NCBI RefSeq assembly: GCF_020329485.1
Contig: NZ_JAGKJI010000002.1
Location: 1-64,000, forward strand
DNA: 64,000 bases
Source of the DNA: Bradyrhizobium cenepequi
Lineage (GTDB): Bacteria; Pseudomonadota; Alphaproteobacteria; Rhizobiales; Xanthobacteraceae
Direction of reading: 5' to 3'
The notes under the pieces: model-generated
Told to the model about the DNA's origin: nothing
The model's input: only the letters and a program-made list of their open reading frames with translations
Database searches by the model: none
Part shown: positions 1 through 9,226 of the stretch, piece by piece
Layout: each line of letters begins with the position of its first letter
How positions within the stretch are numbered: the first letter of the stretch is position 1
Translations under genes and position numbers: made by a program

Positions 1-212
1 GTCCTGGGATGGGGCGGGGGGATAGGACGGCCCCCGGGGCTCGTTGCCTTGGGAGGGGCGCTGCGAGCCGATGGGTGCAAGCTGGGGTCTTGAATGCTTA
101 CAGGAGAGAAGGTGCCAGATCGGACGGCCTCAGGTCTTTCGGATCTGCACCTTCATTTCGAGTTCGCATGATCGCGGTTGCCGGACAGACGCAAATCGAC
201 CAGCGTTCGGGC
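1..212. other. No gene recognised at left edge
   Basis: This GC-rich stretch lies downstream of the stop codon of the minus-strand regulator. Short open frames cross it, but none has a convincing ribosome site or a recognisable product. No hairpin or RNA gene was recognised. Confidence 0.4.
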
Positions 213-3143
213 CTATCCTCGAGCAGCCAGCCTTGCATCCGTTGACGCGCCCGGATGCTGCACGCTCAGCTCATCCAGCAGCTCTCTGGCCGCTCTGAGC
301 GCGCGGCTGTTGAACCCTTCGGTAAAACGGGCATAGGTCGGCGCGAGCAATTGCCACGCGTCCGCACCACGATCCTGCCGCCAAAGCCTTGCGAGGCAGG
401 TCGCGGCAACCAGTTCCATGGCGAGCGCCGATTGACGCCGGGCCAGCTCAATCGACTCCTTGAGGCAGCGCTCCGCCTCCACCAAATCGGGGCTTCTCGC
501 TGCGAGCAGCACTTCCGCCTTGGCACGCAGCAGTTCGGGCATGCAGAACAGGTCCTTGTTCTGCCCGACACGGGCGATTGCCAGATCGATCGTATCAAGC
601 GCTTCCTTTTCTTGCCCGATCGTGGCGAGCGCCTGCGCCAGCGCGATGCGGAAATCCGCGAGCGAGCCATATCGATGGCTGTGCATGACTTCGAGCGCTC
701 CGCGCAGCAGCGCGATCCCGGTTTCGACCTGGCCCTGCGCCACCAGGACAACGCCTTTTGTTCCGTAGCCAATCGTCTGGTACGGGCCCAGCGAGTGCTT
801 GCTGGCTTCCAGGATAAGTCTGTCGGCGTATTCTTCGTAGTTCTCTGTTTCCGAGTTCCAGACAAAGATCGAGAATGCCCAAAGCAGCGCCATGCAGAGC
901 TTGACGGGATGGCCGATACGCATCGTGTCGGCGATCGCTCGCCGCGCCGTGTCGACTGCCTGATCGGGATATCCCTGAAGCCAGAGGATACGAGCGAGCG
1001 TGATCCGTGCGCGACTGAAATAATCGTAGTTCAGGGGATCGTCGACATCAGGTTCAGATCCCGGCAGCTGCAGCAATGCCGATTCCACGTAGGAGCGAGC
1101 CAGCGGCGTGTCTCCTGCAAGATGGCAGGAGACACCGAGCGCAATCCGCATGTGCGCCAGTCGAATGCGGTCGCCGTGATCGGACGCGACGGCTTCGCCT
1201 CGCTGGGCGAGCGCCAGCGCTTCGCTGAAATTTCCTGTCCTCATCTGGAACACGTGAAGCCGCTCGATCAAACGAAGCTGGCTTGGTACGTCGCCGATCT
1301 CTTCGGCTATTCGAAGCGCTCGCGTCAGGAACGCGTGGACCTCGTCGGTGGTGCCCTTTGCGAGCAACAGCGCCAGGCCCAGGGCGGCGTGAAGATCGAG
1401 GTCATATTTCCGGCCGTGATTTGTCGCCTCAAGCTGCTCGATCGCGCGCTTCGCCCAGAACTGGCATTCGGCGAACAGGGACAATTTGAGAAAAAAGGGC
1501 ATCGCCGCTGCGGCCAGGGCGACGCCTGTGGCGCGGTCGCCATGTTCGGAGAAGCACCAGGTCAGCGCGGCGCGTATGTTTGCGAATTGGTCGGCGATCG
1601 CCGCAAAGCCGTTCATTTCCGATGAGCCGGCCGGGTTGTTGCTGATCCCTTGCAGCAGACGCAGGAAATAGCGGGCATGCCGCCGCGCCGTCGCATCGCC
1701 ATCCGCGCTGACGGCAAGGCGTTCCAGGGCATAAGCCCGTGCTGTATCCAGCAGCCTGTATCGTGTCGATGCGCCGCTTTTGCCTGTCGCAAGCATCGAC
1801 TTCGCAACCAGGCTTGCAATGGCCCCGATCACCTCACCATCGTCAGCGTGCTCCGCGCCCGCAACGGAGCGGGCTGCTTCCAGGGTGAAGCTGCCGGCAA
1901 ACACGGACATCCGCCGCAGCACCATGCGCTCGGGGTCCGACAGCAGCTTGTAGCTCCAGTCGAACGTCGCGCGCAGGGTCTGGTGCCGCGGCAGCACCGC
2001 GCGTTGTCCCTCGCCCAGGAGCTTGAACGCATCGTTCAGCAGCGCGACCGTGTCCTTGATATTTGAGGAGCTGGCGCGACTGGCGGCGAGCTCGATCGCA
2101 AGCGCAATGCCATCCAGCCTGCGGCAGATCTCGCCAACCAGGCGTGCGTCCGCGTCGCTCAGCTCGACGAACCGGCCACCGCTTGCAGCCGCGCGCTCCA
2201 CGAAAAGCTGGACTGCAGGAAAGGCGAGCGCCTGCGCGGCCGTCAGGCCGCCGTCATCAGGCGGGCTTGAGAGCGGCTGCAGACGGTGAACATGCTCGCC
2301 CTCGACCCGAAGCGACTCCCGGCTCGTAGCCAGGACATGGAGCTGCGGCGCCTCCGCATAGAGCCGCTCGGCCAGCGCGGCGACTGTCTCGATCACATGC
2401 TCGCAACAATCCAGAATCAGCAGCATCCGCTTGTCACGAAGCAGGTTCACCAGACTGTCCGAAGGATTCCCGGCCTGACTGAGGAGGCCGAGCGTCGAGG
2501 CGACGACGTTTGGAACGAGTGCGGGGTCGTAGAGGGCCCCAAAGTCGAGGAAGCTGACCGCACCGGCGAACTCTTCGAGCAAGTCATGGCCGGCGGAGAC
2601 CGCCACGGTGGTCTTGCCGACGCCGCCGGGGCCGACGATGGTGACGAAACGTTCGCTCCTCAGCTTGGCCGATATGTCGCGGACGGCCTGGTCGCGTCCC
2701 ACCATCCGCGTCGGCCGCGCCGGCAGATTGTGAGGCGGCTCGGAGGTCGGTCCGATTGAGGGCGGTGCCTGGCTGCTCGGATGCGAAAGCCGCCCGACGA
2801 AGCAGTAGCCCTGTCCCGAAACCGTGGTCAGGTATCTCGCGCCTGCCTCGCCGTCGCCGAGCGCTTTTCGTAGGCCTGCGACCTGCACCCTGAGGCTACC
2901 TTCATCGACAATGACGTCGGGCCATACCCTGGCCAATAGGTCATTCTTGCTGACGACAGTCCCGGCCCGCTCGACCAGCGCGATGAGAAGATCAAGCGCC
3001 CGGCCGCCGAGCTGAATCGGACTGCCGTCCCGCTCCAGCCTCCTTTGCCCCACATGCAGCCGGAACGGGCCGAAGAAAACGGTCTCCGGCGCAGCCGAAT
3101 CCTGACCGGCGTCGCGGACGGCACGTTGCGCGCGGTCGCCCAT
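213..3143 (-). CDS. Winged-helix regulator with NB-ARC-like ATPase and TPR-like region
   Basis: A large probable signal-integrating transcription regulator of about 976 residues. The N-terminus (about residues 18-120) is an OmpR/CadC-type winged helix, with the typical GGRALDLL and VSGQGYCFVG segments. It is followed by a P-loop ATPase with Walker A GPGGVGKTT and a Walker B-like LLILDCCEH, then a long alpha-helical C-terminal half that looks like TPR repeats. The open frame extends upstream to 3431, but that extension is low-complexity and unlike the family, so I start at the ATG at 3143, just before the winged helix. There is no receiver domain and no membrane segment. The ligand and target genes cannot be read from sequence. 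An AraC regulator lies upstream on the same strand but more than 350 bp away, so a shared operon is uncertain. Confidence 0.85.
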   Translation of the reverse strand: MGDRAQRAVRDAGQDSAAPETVFFGPFRLHVGQRRLERDGSPIQLGGRALDLLIALVERAGTVVSKNDLLARVWPDVIVDEGSLRVQVAGLRKALGDGEAGARYLTTVSGQGYCFVGRLSHPSSQAPPSIGPTSEPPHNLPARPTRMVGRDQAVRDISAKLRSERFVTIVGPGGVGKTTVAVSAGHDLLEEFAGAVSFLDFGALYDPALVPNVVASTLGLLSQAGNPSDSLVNLLRDKRMLLILDCCEHVIETVAALAERLYAEAPQLHVLATSRESLRVEGEHVHRLQPLSSPPDDGGLTAAQALAFPAVQLFVERAAASGGRFVELSDADARLVGEICRRLDGIALAIELAASRASSSNIKDTVALLNDAFKLLGEGQRAVLPRHQTLRATFDWSYKLLSDPERMVLRRMSVFAGSFTLEAARSVAGAEHADDGEVIGAIASLVAKSMLATGKSGASTRYRLLDTARAYALERLAVSADGDATARRHARYFLRLLQGISNNPAGSSEMNGFAAIADQFANIRAALTWCFSEHGDRATGVALAAAAMPFFLKLSLFAECQFWAKRAIEQLEATNHGRKYDLDLHAALGLALLLAKGTTDEVHAFLTRALRIAEEIGDVPSQLRLIERLHVFQMRTGNFSEALALAQRGEAVASDHGDRIRLAHMRIALGVSCHLAGDTPLARSYVESALLQLPGSEPDVDDPLNYDYFSRARITLARILWLQGYPDQAVDTARRAIADTMRIGHPVKLCMALLWAFSIFVWNSETENYEEYADRLILEASKHSLGPYQTIGYGTKGVVLVAQGQVETGIALLRGALEVMHSHRYGSLADFRIALAQALATIGQEKEALDTIDLAIARVGQNKDLFCMPELLRAKAEVLLAARSPDLVEAERCLKESIELARRQSALAMELVAATCLARLWRQDRGADAWQLLAPTYARFTEGFNSRALRAARELLDELSVQHPGASTDARLAARG

Positions 3144-3496
3144 GTTCGGGACCTCAACCAAGCAAGTGGCCGACGCTCTCCGTCCTTCACTGCATGAGCT
3201 TGATGCGCACCGGAGCAACACGTCGCGGTGCCCGACCGAACCCAAATGACCTGAGATCGTCGAGGGACCAATGCCCTGCATCATATTGCTTTCCGGACCC
3301 CTAGCAACCTTAGCCAAAGGTGTTATCCGGATCGCTCCGCGTCCAAAGGTCGAAATAGGAATAATGTCGCTCCGCGCGGCAAGAGCGGCAATGCTCGCGC
3401 GAGCTGCCACGGCAGCGATGCCGATTTTCAATCGAATGATTGCAGATGACTATGACGCGGCGGCTGTCGCTGGTCGCGACGCCGCCTCAGGTCTTT
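3144..3496. other. Intergenic region between two minus-strand regulators
   Basis: This holds the open but probably untranslated 5' extension of the large regulator (3144-3431) and the short gap to the AraC stop codon. It probably carries the promoter of the large regulator. I could not identify a specific box or hairpin. Confidence 0.4.
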
Positions 3497-4546
3497 TCAC
3501 AGCGAAGCGTGACCGTTGGCGGCGAGGTCTGCGTGTCGTGCTCCGGGCCACCGCACGCGGAATGGGATCTTTGCCCGGACGCTTTGGTCGACCGGCGAGG
3601 CTGATGCGCCTCGGCTGGCGGTTCGCCAGCGCGCCGGCGTTTCTCCGGTGATGCGCTTGAAGACGGTCGAGAAATGCGCCTGGGTGCAGAAGCCTACCGC
3701 CAACGCGACCTCGGCGAGCGGCGTCTCGCCATCCGACAGGATCGCCTTCGCGCGCTCGACGCGCCGATGCAGCAGATATTCGCGCGGGCGAAACCCCGTC
3801 GCCGCCCGGAACTGGGCGGCGAAATGCATGCGGGACAGGCCGGCGGCCTTGGCCAGATCGGCGAGGCTGACGCCGCGATGGTAGTTTGCGTTGACGTACT
3901 CCTCGACCCGCCTGAGCCGCCATTTCGGCAGAGCGTTGACCTTGCTCCGCGGCGTCTCGAGCCGGGCAATATGCATCGCCAGCGTTTGGCCGATGCAGCG
4001 GGTGAACGCTGGATCCCTGGCATTGCCGCGCTCGATCAGCGCCCTGCCGAGCTGCTCGGCGAACGGGTCTCGCAGCAGGATGAGATCGGCCAGATCTTCG
4101 CTGGTCGAGCGCGGCTCGGCCGCCGCGCGCTGCCCGCGAAGATACTCGGCCGGGACATGGAAGTGCAGAAAGTCGTACGGGGCGTGAAACTGCGCAGCGA
4201 GCTGCGTCGAAGGCGCCGTGACATGCAGCGTGCCTGCCGGCATGACACCGTCGAAGATGACCTGACGTCCCCGTGTCAGGGTGAGGCGCGTGCTCTTTAA
4301 GGCGATCGCCACCACATATCGACCGGGCGGCGTTGCTGCCTCCTCGTATCGGGAACCGGTTTGCGAACCTGCCCAGCGCGAAATCGCGATCTCCCCAATC
4401 GCAGCCACATCATCCACTTTCAGGTCGCGCCATTTGCGCTCCTGACGAGGCCCTTCGGTATCGGGATGGACGTGGTGCGTTTCCGAGCGGATCGGGAGGC
4501 TGACGTGGGGATGGCCCAGCCTCTCGTTGAAAGCCTGCGTAAGCAT
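3497..4546 (-). CDS. AraC family transcriptional regulator
   Basis: A DNA-binding regulator of 349 residues with a variable N-terminal sensing half and a C-terminal AraC/XylS double helix-turn-helix (about residues 215-310). The second HTH carries the characteristic LAEVALAVGFCTQAHFSTVFKR pattern followed by TGETPARWR. The ATG at 4546 has a purine-rich AAGGATGAG stretch just upstream as ribosome site. The protein extends about 40 residues past the HTH, a basic tail of no recognised function. It has no obvious enzyme neighbour, so its regulon is unknown. It may act on the larger regulator downstream (inference only). Confidence 0.88.
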   Translation of the reverse strand: MLTQAFNERLGHPHVSLPIRSETHHVHPDTEGPRQERKWRDLKVDDVAAIGEIAISRWAGSQTGSRYEEAATPPGRYVVAIALKSTRLTLTRGRQVIFDGVMPAGTLHVTAPSTQLAAQFHAPYDFLHFHVPAEYLRGQRAAAEPRSTSEDLADLILLRDPFAEQLGRALIERGNARDPAFTRCIGQTLAMHIARLETPRSKVNALPKWRLRRVEEYVNANYHRGVSLADLAKAAGLSRMHFAAQFRAATGFRPREYLLHRRVERAKAILSDGETPLAEVALAVGFCTQAHFSTVFKRITGETPARWRTASRGASASPVDQSVRAKIPFRVRWPGARHADLAANGHASL

Positions 4547-5069
4547 CGCTCATCCTTTCTAGTTTCGGTCGGCCTGCTTCATCGCCTGCGACCGAGGAAC
4601 TCTGCGAATGCAACGGTTGCGATGCTGACGAGCATAAGCCCTTCGCGCCATGATGCTCGTTATAGATGCTTAGCGGGTGTTAGATATTGCAAAGCGCCGT
4701 AGCGTGATCGCCTGCGCTCCGAGCGAATTTGCTTTACTTCTGAAAGAGTTGGTCGCGAATAAAACTGTGTAGGCAATCGTTAGTAGGACTGCGCATATAC
4801 CTTCGTATAGCTTCCGCTTGCCGGCCCGAGCATTCGAGAACGAATGTGCGGTCTGAAAGTTTGCTTCTCTTCTGGGAAAAAACATCCGGCTACATTGTAG
4901 GGATTGTCAGGCATCGCTTGCGATGCGGCCGCATAGCGTCACAGCGACAGCAGCGTGGTCGTCGTCACCTGGGTCTTGCGTATCCAGGCGATCGGCAAGG
5001 TGAATTGAGATGCCGCTGCAGATCTCGGAATCAGCGGCACGTCCGGGAGGAATCCGCAAACGTTCTCTC
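4547..5069. other. Intergenic region, locally AT-richer
   Basis: About 520 bp between the AraC start and the end of the CBS-domain gene. The stretch around 4640-4900 is visibly lower in GC than its surroundings. Short frames on both strands have no recognisable product. I see no clear terminator or operator. Confidence 0.4.
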
Positions 5070-5813
5070 TCAGGAATGCCCGTCGGGACGGTTCACCGCC
5101 GCTTTGATGTTTTCCGGCGACTCCACATAGTAGCCAGAATAGGTATCCACGAAGCAGAGATGGTCGTGGACCTTGTTAACGCCGGCGATGTTCTTGGCGA
5201 GAACGATGGCCGCCTTGCGCGTGCTGTCGTCGAAGATGACACCGTGGAGGTGAACGACGCCGTTGCGCACAGTGACCTGGAAGCCAGCGGGCCGCCAGTC
5301 CATGTCCCGGATCTGCCGCAGGATACTATCGCGGATATGCTGATCGTCAGCGGTCAGGTCGGGGATCTCCTCGGCGAGGCTCGCGACCGCCTGAAGGATA
5401 TTGGCGCGCGTGATGATGCCGACGAGCATCTTGCCGTTCATCACCGGCAGGCGTTTCACGCCCTTCTTTTCCATGATGCCTACGAGCTCATCCAAGGGAG
5501 TTTGCTCGTCCACCGTGATCGGATCGGACGTCATGACGTCTTCGACCCGGCGGCCGCGTTCGTGCACGAAATCGATGGCCGCGCGCCCGGGCCCGGTGAA
5601 GAACTGCAGCCAGCTTGAGCGTCGTCGTCCGGTGCCGATCTCGCTGCGGCGAAGGAAGTCGCCTTCGGAGATGATGCCCTTGAGCGTACCATCTTCGCCC
5701 ATCACCGGCAGGCCGCTCAGGTGGCAGCGCAGCATGATGTTGGCGGCATCCATGATGGATGCATGCGGACTGATGGTGATGACGTCCCTGGTCATGATCT
5801 CGTGGGCGCGCAT
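5070..5813 (-). CDS. CBS-pair and BON domain protein
   Basis: A 247-residue soluble protein. Two CBS domains (about residues 1-60 and 90-150), recognisable from MTRDVITISPHASI and VMTSDPITVDEQTPL, form a Bateman module of the kind that binds adenine nucleotides. A BON-type domain (about 165-235) carries the VRNGVVHLHGVI strand pattern. CBS/BON proteins of this build are common in alphaproteobacterial stress and hypoxia gene sets. It is on the same strand as and downstream of the universal stress protein, but a strong hairpin separates the two. No catalytic domain is attached, so a regulatory or membrane-associated sensing role is inferred. Confidence 0.9.
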   Translation of the reverse strand: MRAHEIMTRDVITISPHASIMDAANIMLRCHLSGLPVMGEDGTLKGIISEGDFLRRSEIGTGRRRSSWLQFFTGPGRAAIDFVHERGRRVEDVMTSDPITVDEQTPLDELVGIMEKKGVKRLPVMNGKMLVGIITRANILQAVASLAEEIPDLTADDQHIRDSILRQIRDMDWRPAGFQVTVRNGVVHLHGVIFDDSTRKAAIVLAKNIAGVNKVHDHLCFVDTYSGYYVESPENIKAAVNRPDGHS

Positions 5814-5831
5814 GGCATGTCTCTCCGGGAG

Positions 5832-5935
5832 CTAGAGCGTTTCGAACGAAGCGGGATACCGGTTTGCATAGAGAAAACGCGTCAAACAAGAATCCAGAGC
5901 TTCGGTCATGGTTCAATCAGAACCGAAGCTCTAGT
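5832..5935. repeat. Palindromic intergenic repeat
   Basis: A compound element beginning TAGAGCGTTTCGAACGAAG, passing through a TACCGGTT core and ending in the AGAGCTTCGGT / ACCGAAGCTCT hairpin. It resembles the dispersed intergenic palindromes of Bradyrhizobium genomes as I remember them. Copy number cannot be measured from this window. Confidence 0.55.
5896..5932 (-). terminator. Hairpin at the end of the universal stress gene
   Basis: A perfect 11-bp inverted repeat (AGAGCTTCGGT at 5896-5906, ACCGAAGCTCT at 5922-5932) with a 15-nt loop. It overlaps the TAG stop of the universal stress gene (5931-5933). A long T-run is not obvious, so it may be a factor-assisted terminator or simply part of the repeat element. 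Confidence 0.55.
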
Positions 5936-6767
5936 GCGACATCAGCGTCGGCGTGGTCATGGCGCGCAGCATGTCGCGCGTGACGCCGCCGAGCACGGTT
6001 TCCTTGAGGCGCGAGTGCCCATAGCCGCCCATCACCAAAAGATCGAGCGACTCGTCGGCCGCGAGCGAGAGGATGCCCGCTTGGATCTCGGAATCGTCCA
6101 TCTTGAGCGAGGTCAGGCGGACCGGCACACCGGTTTGCGCCAGGTACCGCGCGAGATGCGTCGGCGACGCCTCGCTCGCCACGTTCTCGTCCTCGTTGAC
6201 AGTGATGACCGTCACCGCGTCGGCCGCCTTCAGGAATGGCATGGCGTCATGCACAGCACGCGCCGCAAGGCGGCTGCCATCCCAGCAGATGCCGATCCGC
6301 TTTGCGGTGAACGCGCCCTTGAACATGTAGGGAATGAACAGCACCGGACCACCCGCCTCGAACAGGATTTCCTGGGCGAGATTGTTGTCGAAGGTGTCGC
6401 GATCTCTCTCGGGCTGCGACACGATCGTCAAGTCGTGCAGCCTCGCGGCCGCGCCGCCGATGTCGGCCGCCTCGCCCGGAAGCGCGCTGATGGCGCGACA
6501 GCGATAGCTGATGCCTGCATTCTTCGCCTGCGCCTCGAACACGCGCAGCGAACCTTCCGCGCGCTCGAGCGCGCGCTGCCGCTCGATCTCGTAGATCGAG
6601 GCAACCGCGGCACCACCTTCCGCAGCCATCGGTATGCTGCTTGCCTCGTAACCGATCGCGATTGCCTCGAGCTCGGCCTGGCATGCGGCGGCGAGCGATA
6701 TGGAGCCATCGGAAACCGGACGCGCCGACAGCTCCGTGGGCACCAGCACCAGAATATTCCTGTACAT
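5931..6767 (-). CDS. Universal stress protein (tandem UspA type)
   Basis: A 278-residue stress protein. The N-terminus MYRNILVLVPTEL is a typical Usp first strand, and the C-terminal half ends in a Usp ATP-loop pattern (VMGGYGHSRLKETVLGGVTRDML). Its length suggests two fused Usp-like domains, the first degenerate. I start at the ATG at 6767 because GGAGAGG lies just upstream; a longer frame to 6824 has no such site. It is transcribed divergently from phaB, and a FixK/Fnr-type box lies in the shared promoter region. Usp genes under oxygen-responsive regulators are common, so a role in low-oxygen survival is likely but inferred. Confidence 0.9.
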   Translation of the reverse strand: MYRNILVLVPTELSARPVSDGSISLAAACQAELEAIAIGYEASSIPMAAEGGAAVASIYEIERQRALERAEGSLRVFEAQAKNAGISYRCRAISALPGEAADIGGAAARLHDLTIVSQPERDRDTFDNNLAQEILFEAGGPVLFIPYMFKGAFTAKRIGICWDGSRLAARAVHDAMPFLKAADAVTVITVNEDENVASEASPTHLARYLAQTGVPVRLTSLKMDDSEIQAGILSLAADESLDLLVMGGYGHSRLKETVLGGVTRDMLRAMTTPTLMSH

Positions 6768-6854
6768 GAACCTCTCCGTGATGACGACGAAAGCCGCCTG
6801 CGGGCGCTTATCGTTATTGGCCAAGTCACTATGTCAGCGCAGTTTGCGCCTTTG

Positions 6855-6868
6855 TTGACCCACATCAA
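6855..6868. promoter_or_regulatory. FixK/Fnr-type box between usp and phaB
   Basis: TTGACCCACATCAA matches the FixK2/Fnr half-site pattern TTGAY-N4-RTCAA exactly. It lies 94 bp before the universal stress ATG and about 71 bp before the phaB ATG (centre of box to A of ATG), so it could serve either or both divergent genes. Confidence 0.65.
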
Positions 6869-6932
6869 AGGGCATTCGTCTTCCCTTCTCTATTGGTTCA
6901 CGCGCGGAGCGCAGACGCAAGGGAGGATCGAC

Positions 6933-7661
6933 ATGGCACGCGTTGCATTGGTTACGGGCGGCGTTCGGGGCATTGGCGCCGCGATCGCACGGGCACTTCA
7001 ATCGGCGGGTTACCGCGTCGCGGCGACCTATGCCGGCAACACCAGGGCTGCCGAGGCGTTTCATGCTGAAACAGCGATCCCGGTGTTTCAATGGGACGTC
7101 GGCGATTTCGCCGCTTGTGGCGCCGGCGTGAAGCAGGTGGAAGCCGAGCTCGGTCCGATCGAGATCCTCGTGAACAATGCCGGCATCATCAGCGACAGCA
7201 GCCTGCACAAAATGACGAAGGCGCAATGGGACGCGGTGATCAATACCGACCTCGATGCCCTGTTCAACATGTGCCGGTCCGTGATCGAGGGCATGCGATC
7301 ACGAAAGTTCGGCCGCATCGTCAACATCGCGTCGATCAACGGCCAGAAGGGGCAGTTCGGACAGACGAATTATTCGGCCGCAAAGGCCGGCGAGCTCGGC
7401 TTCACGCGGGCGCTCGCGCTCGAAAGTGCGCGCCTCGGCATCACCGTCAACGCGATCTGTCCGGGCTACATCCACACCGAGATGCTGGATGCAGTCTCGC
7501 CGGAGGTCATGAAGGATGTGATCCTGCCGCAGATCCCGATCGGCCGGCTCGGCCGGCCCGAGGACATCGCGCGCGCTGTCGTCTTTCTCGCCGCCGATGA
7601 CGCCGGCTACATCACGGGATCAACGCTGTCGATCAATGGCGGCCAATACATGGGCGGCTGA
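6933..7661 (+). CDS. phaB: Acetoacetyl-CoA reductase
   Basis: NADPH-dependent reduction of acetoacetyl-CoA to (R)-3-hydroxybutyryl-CoA, the second step of polyhydroxybutyrate synthesis. This 242-residue classical short-chain dehydrogenase has a TGGVRGIG cofactor loop (8-15), NNAG (81-84), catalytic Ser134, Tyr147 and Lys151 (YSAAK), and the PhaB-like ending STLSINGGQYMGG. The start is the ATG at 6933, with GGGAGG upstream. The frame stays open to 5721, but that is an artefact of antisense codon structure. phaC lies about 4 kb downstream and carries a similar upstream box, suggesting common control. Confidence 0.95.
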   Translation: MARVALVTGGVRGIGAAIARALQSAGYRVAATYAGNTRAAEAFHAETAIPVFQWDVGDFAACGAGVKQVEAELGPIEILVNNAGIISDSSLHKMTKAQWDAVINTDLDALFNMCRSVIEGMRSRKFGRIVNIASINGQKGQFGQTNYSAAKAGELGFTRALALESARLGITVNAICPGYIHTEMLDAVSPEVMKDVILPQIPIGRLGRPEDIARAVVFLAADDAGYITGSTLSINGGQYMGG

Positions 7662-7695
7662 GCATTCGAAACCATATTGTACTGACGTTGTGATC

Positions 7696-7839
7696 ATGGG
7701 TCCGGGCATCGAGAAGACCGAGCTACTGCAGCAGCTGCAGGACATGCACTCGAACATCATCCTTCGGGTCCAGGCGAGCGATCATCCGATCGACAAGGAG
7801 ATCATCGCCCGCGGCCAGGAGTTTTTCGGCTTCGCCTGA
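7696..7839 (+). CDS. Small hypothetical protein
   Basis: A possible 47-residue protein 34 bp after phaB. The sequence is amphipathic and hydrophilic (PGIEKTELLQQLQDMHSNI, then a FFGFA end), not obviously random. An alternative GTG start lies two codons earlier at 7690. No strong ribosome site is seen. Family not recognised. It ends 4 bp before the convergent PepSY gene. Confidence 0.4.
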   Translation: MGPGIEKTELLQQLQDMHSNIILRVQASDHPIDKEIIARGQEFFGFA

Positions 7840-7843
7840 ACTA

Positions 7844-9133
7844 CTATTCTGCGGGCGCGAGCTGTCCGCGGGGGCGTGCTGCAGCGGCCTCGCGCATCCG
7901 GACGCGGGCCCGCCGCTTGCGCCACCAAATCACCACGCCGGTCACCGACAGCGCCGCGACCACCAGCCCCATGATCGAGATCAGGATACGGCCGGGCAGT
8001 CCGAGAATGCGGCCGGAATGCAGGGGAAATTGTGCCTGCACGAAGATGTCGGCGGCGGTGCCGACCCACGGCAGTTTCTCGCCGATCAAGCGTCCGTCCT
8101 CACTGTCGTAATAGAGCTGTGCCGGGCCGACGCCGCCGGCGCCATGGTCGTCGCCCGGATGGAAGAAGGCCGCGGCATACACGCCGTGGGCCGGGCCATA
8201 GTTGATCGAACCGACCGGCGTGCTCCACCCGCGGCTTTTGCCGTCGGCCGCCGCACGCGCGGCGATGTCCGCAAACGTGACCTTGGGCTCGATCGGATCG
8301 TCGAGATGCCGATACGGGCGCTGCTCATAGGGAGTCGGGGTGTAGTTCGACACCGTTTTCATCAGCGGTGAGAACACCTCGAAATACAAATTGAGCGAGA
8401 ACGCCGTGAACGCGATGACAAACAGCAGCGCCCAGGTCCAAAGGCTGAAGGCACGGTGAACGTCGAAATTAATGCGATAGGTGCTGCCCGAGGTCTTGAT
8501 CTTCCAGGCCGGCGCCCAGCGCGCCCAGAAGCCGCGGCGAAGTTCACGCTGCACGGCAGGTGCGCGCTCTGCCTTAGGGCGACGGCGGGACGGCAGGGTG
8601 AGATAGAAACCGACGGAGCAATCGATGGTCCAGATGATGGCGATGATGCCAAGCAGGCGCATGCCCCATCGATCGCTACCCCAGAACTCCGGAATGTGCA
8701 TGGTGTAATGCAGCTTGTAGAGGAACGAGACGAAGTTCGCACGCGTCACCGGCCACACCGCGCCCCAGTAGCGCCGGCCGAGTTCTGCTCCGGTGTTGGG
8801 ATCGAGGAAGACCTGATTGTAATCGATGTCAAATCGCTTGCCGGTGACGGGATCGATCCGCGGCAGCACGAAGAACCAAAGCGACTCGCCTTGTTCCGGC
8901 GTCATGAACATGTAGACGACGCGCGCTCGCGGGTCGCGCTGTTCGATCAGCTTGACAAGATCGACGGAGGGAATGGCGGGACCGTTGCTGGTCACGTCGA
9001 ACAGGTGCTTGTTGAGCACGTCGTCGATCTCGTGATCCCACGAGATGATCGCGCCGGTGATGCCCGAAAAGAACAGAAAGCCGGCAGTGAGAAGGCCGGC
9101 CCAGCGGTGCAGTCGTCCGAAGATCGATCTCAT
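7844..9133 (-). CDS. PepSY-associated transmembrane protein, ferric-reductase-like
   Basis: An inner-membrane protein of about 429 residues with the PepSY-TM build: an N-terminal LHRWAGLLTAGFLFFSGITG helix, two large periplasmic segments, further helices around the VHRAFSLWTWALLFVIAFTA region, and a final helix ending in a basic tail. Relatives next to siderophore receptors (for example FoxB) reduce or help release iron from ferric siderophores in the periplasm. The gene lies directly downstream of a TonB siderophore receptor on the same strand (93-bp gap), which supports that role. Starts at 9178 (ATG) and 9184 (GTG) are also open; I favour 9133 because the family usually begins just before the LHRW helix. 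Confidence 0.85.
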   Translation of the reverse strand: MRSIFGRLHRWAGLLTAGFLFFSGITGAIISWDHEIDDVLNKHLFDVTSNGPAIPSVDLVKLIEQRDPRARVVYMFMTPEQGESLWFFVLPRIDPVTGKRFDIDYNQVFLDPNTGAELGRRYWGAVWPVTRANFVSFLYKLHYTMHIPEFWGSDRWGMRLLGIIAIIWTIDCSVGFYLTLPSRRRPKAERAPAVQRELRRGFWARWAPAWKIKTSGSTYRINFDVHRAFSLWTWALLFVIAFTAFSLNLYFEVFSPLMKTVSNYTPTPYEQRPYRHLDDPIEPKVTFADIAARAAADGKSRGWSTPVGSINYGPAHGVYAAAFFHPGDDHGAGGVGPAQLYYDSEDGRLIGEKLPWVGTAADIFVQAQFPLHSGRILGLPGRILISIMGLVVAALSVTGVVIWWRKRRARVRMREAAAARPRGQLAPAE

Positions 9134-9226
9134 GGTCTTCGCCCACTCTCGGGTGGTTTGCCCTAAATCATCAAACATCGTCACCGCAGGTCGATGACGT
9201 AGTCGTCGTGGTGCGCAGCCGTCGAC

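Noticed and set aside
255..1625. 456-residue plus-strand open frame
   Set aside because: Antisense to the large regulator, whose winged-helix, Walker and TPR-like features are convincing.
3144..3431. 96-residue extension of the large regulator
   Set aside because: Low-complexity, unlike the family; an ATG exists just before the winged helix.
5721..6932. N-terminal extension of phaB to a 646-residue protein
   Set aside because: The extension lies antisense to the universal stress gene; phaB has its own ATG with GGGAGG at 6933 and a standard 242-residue length.
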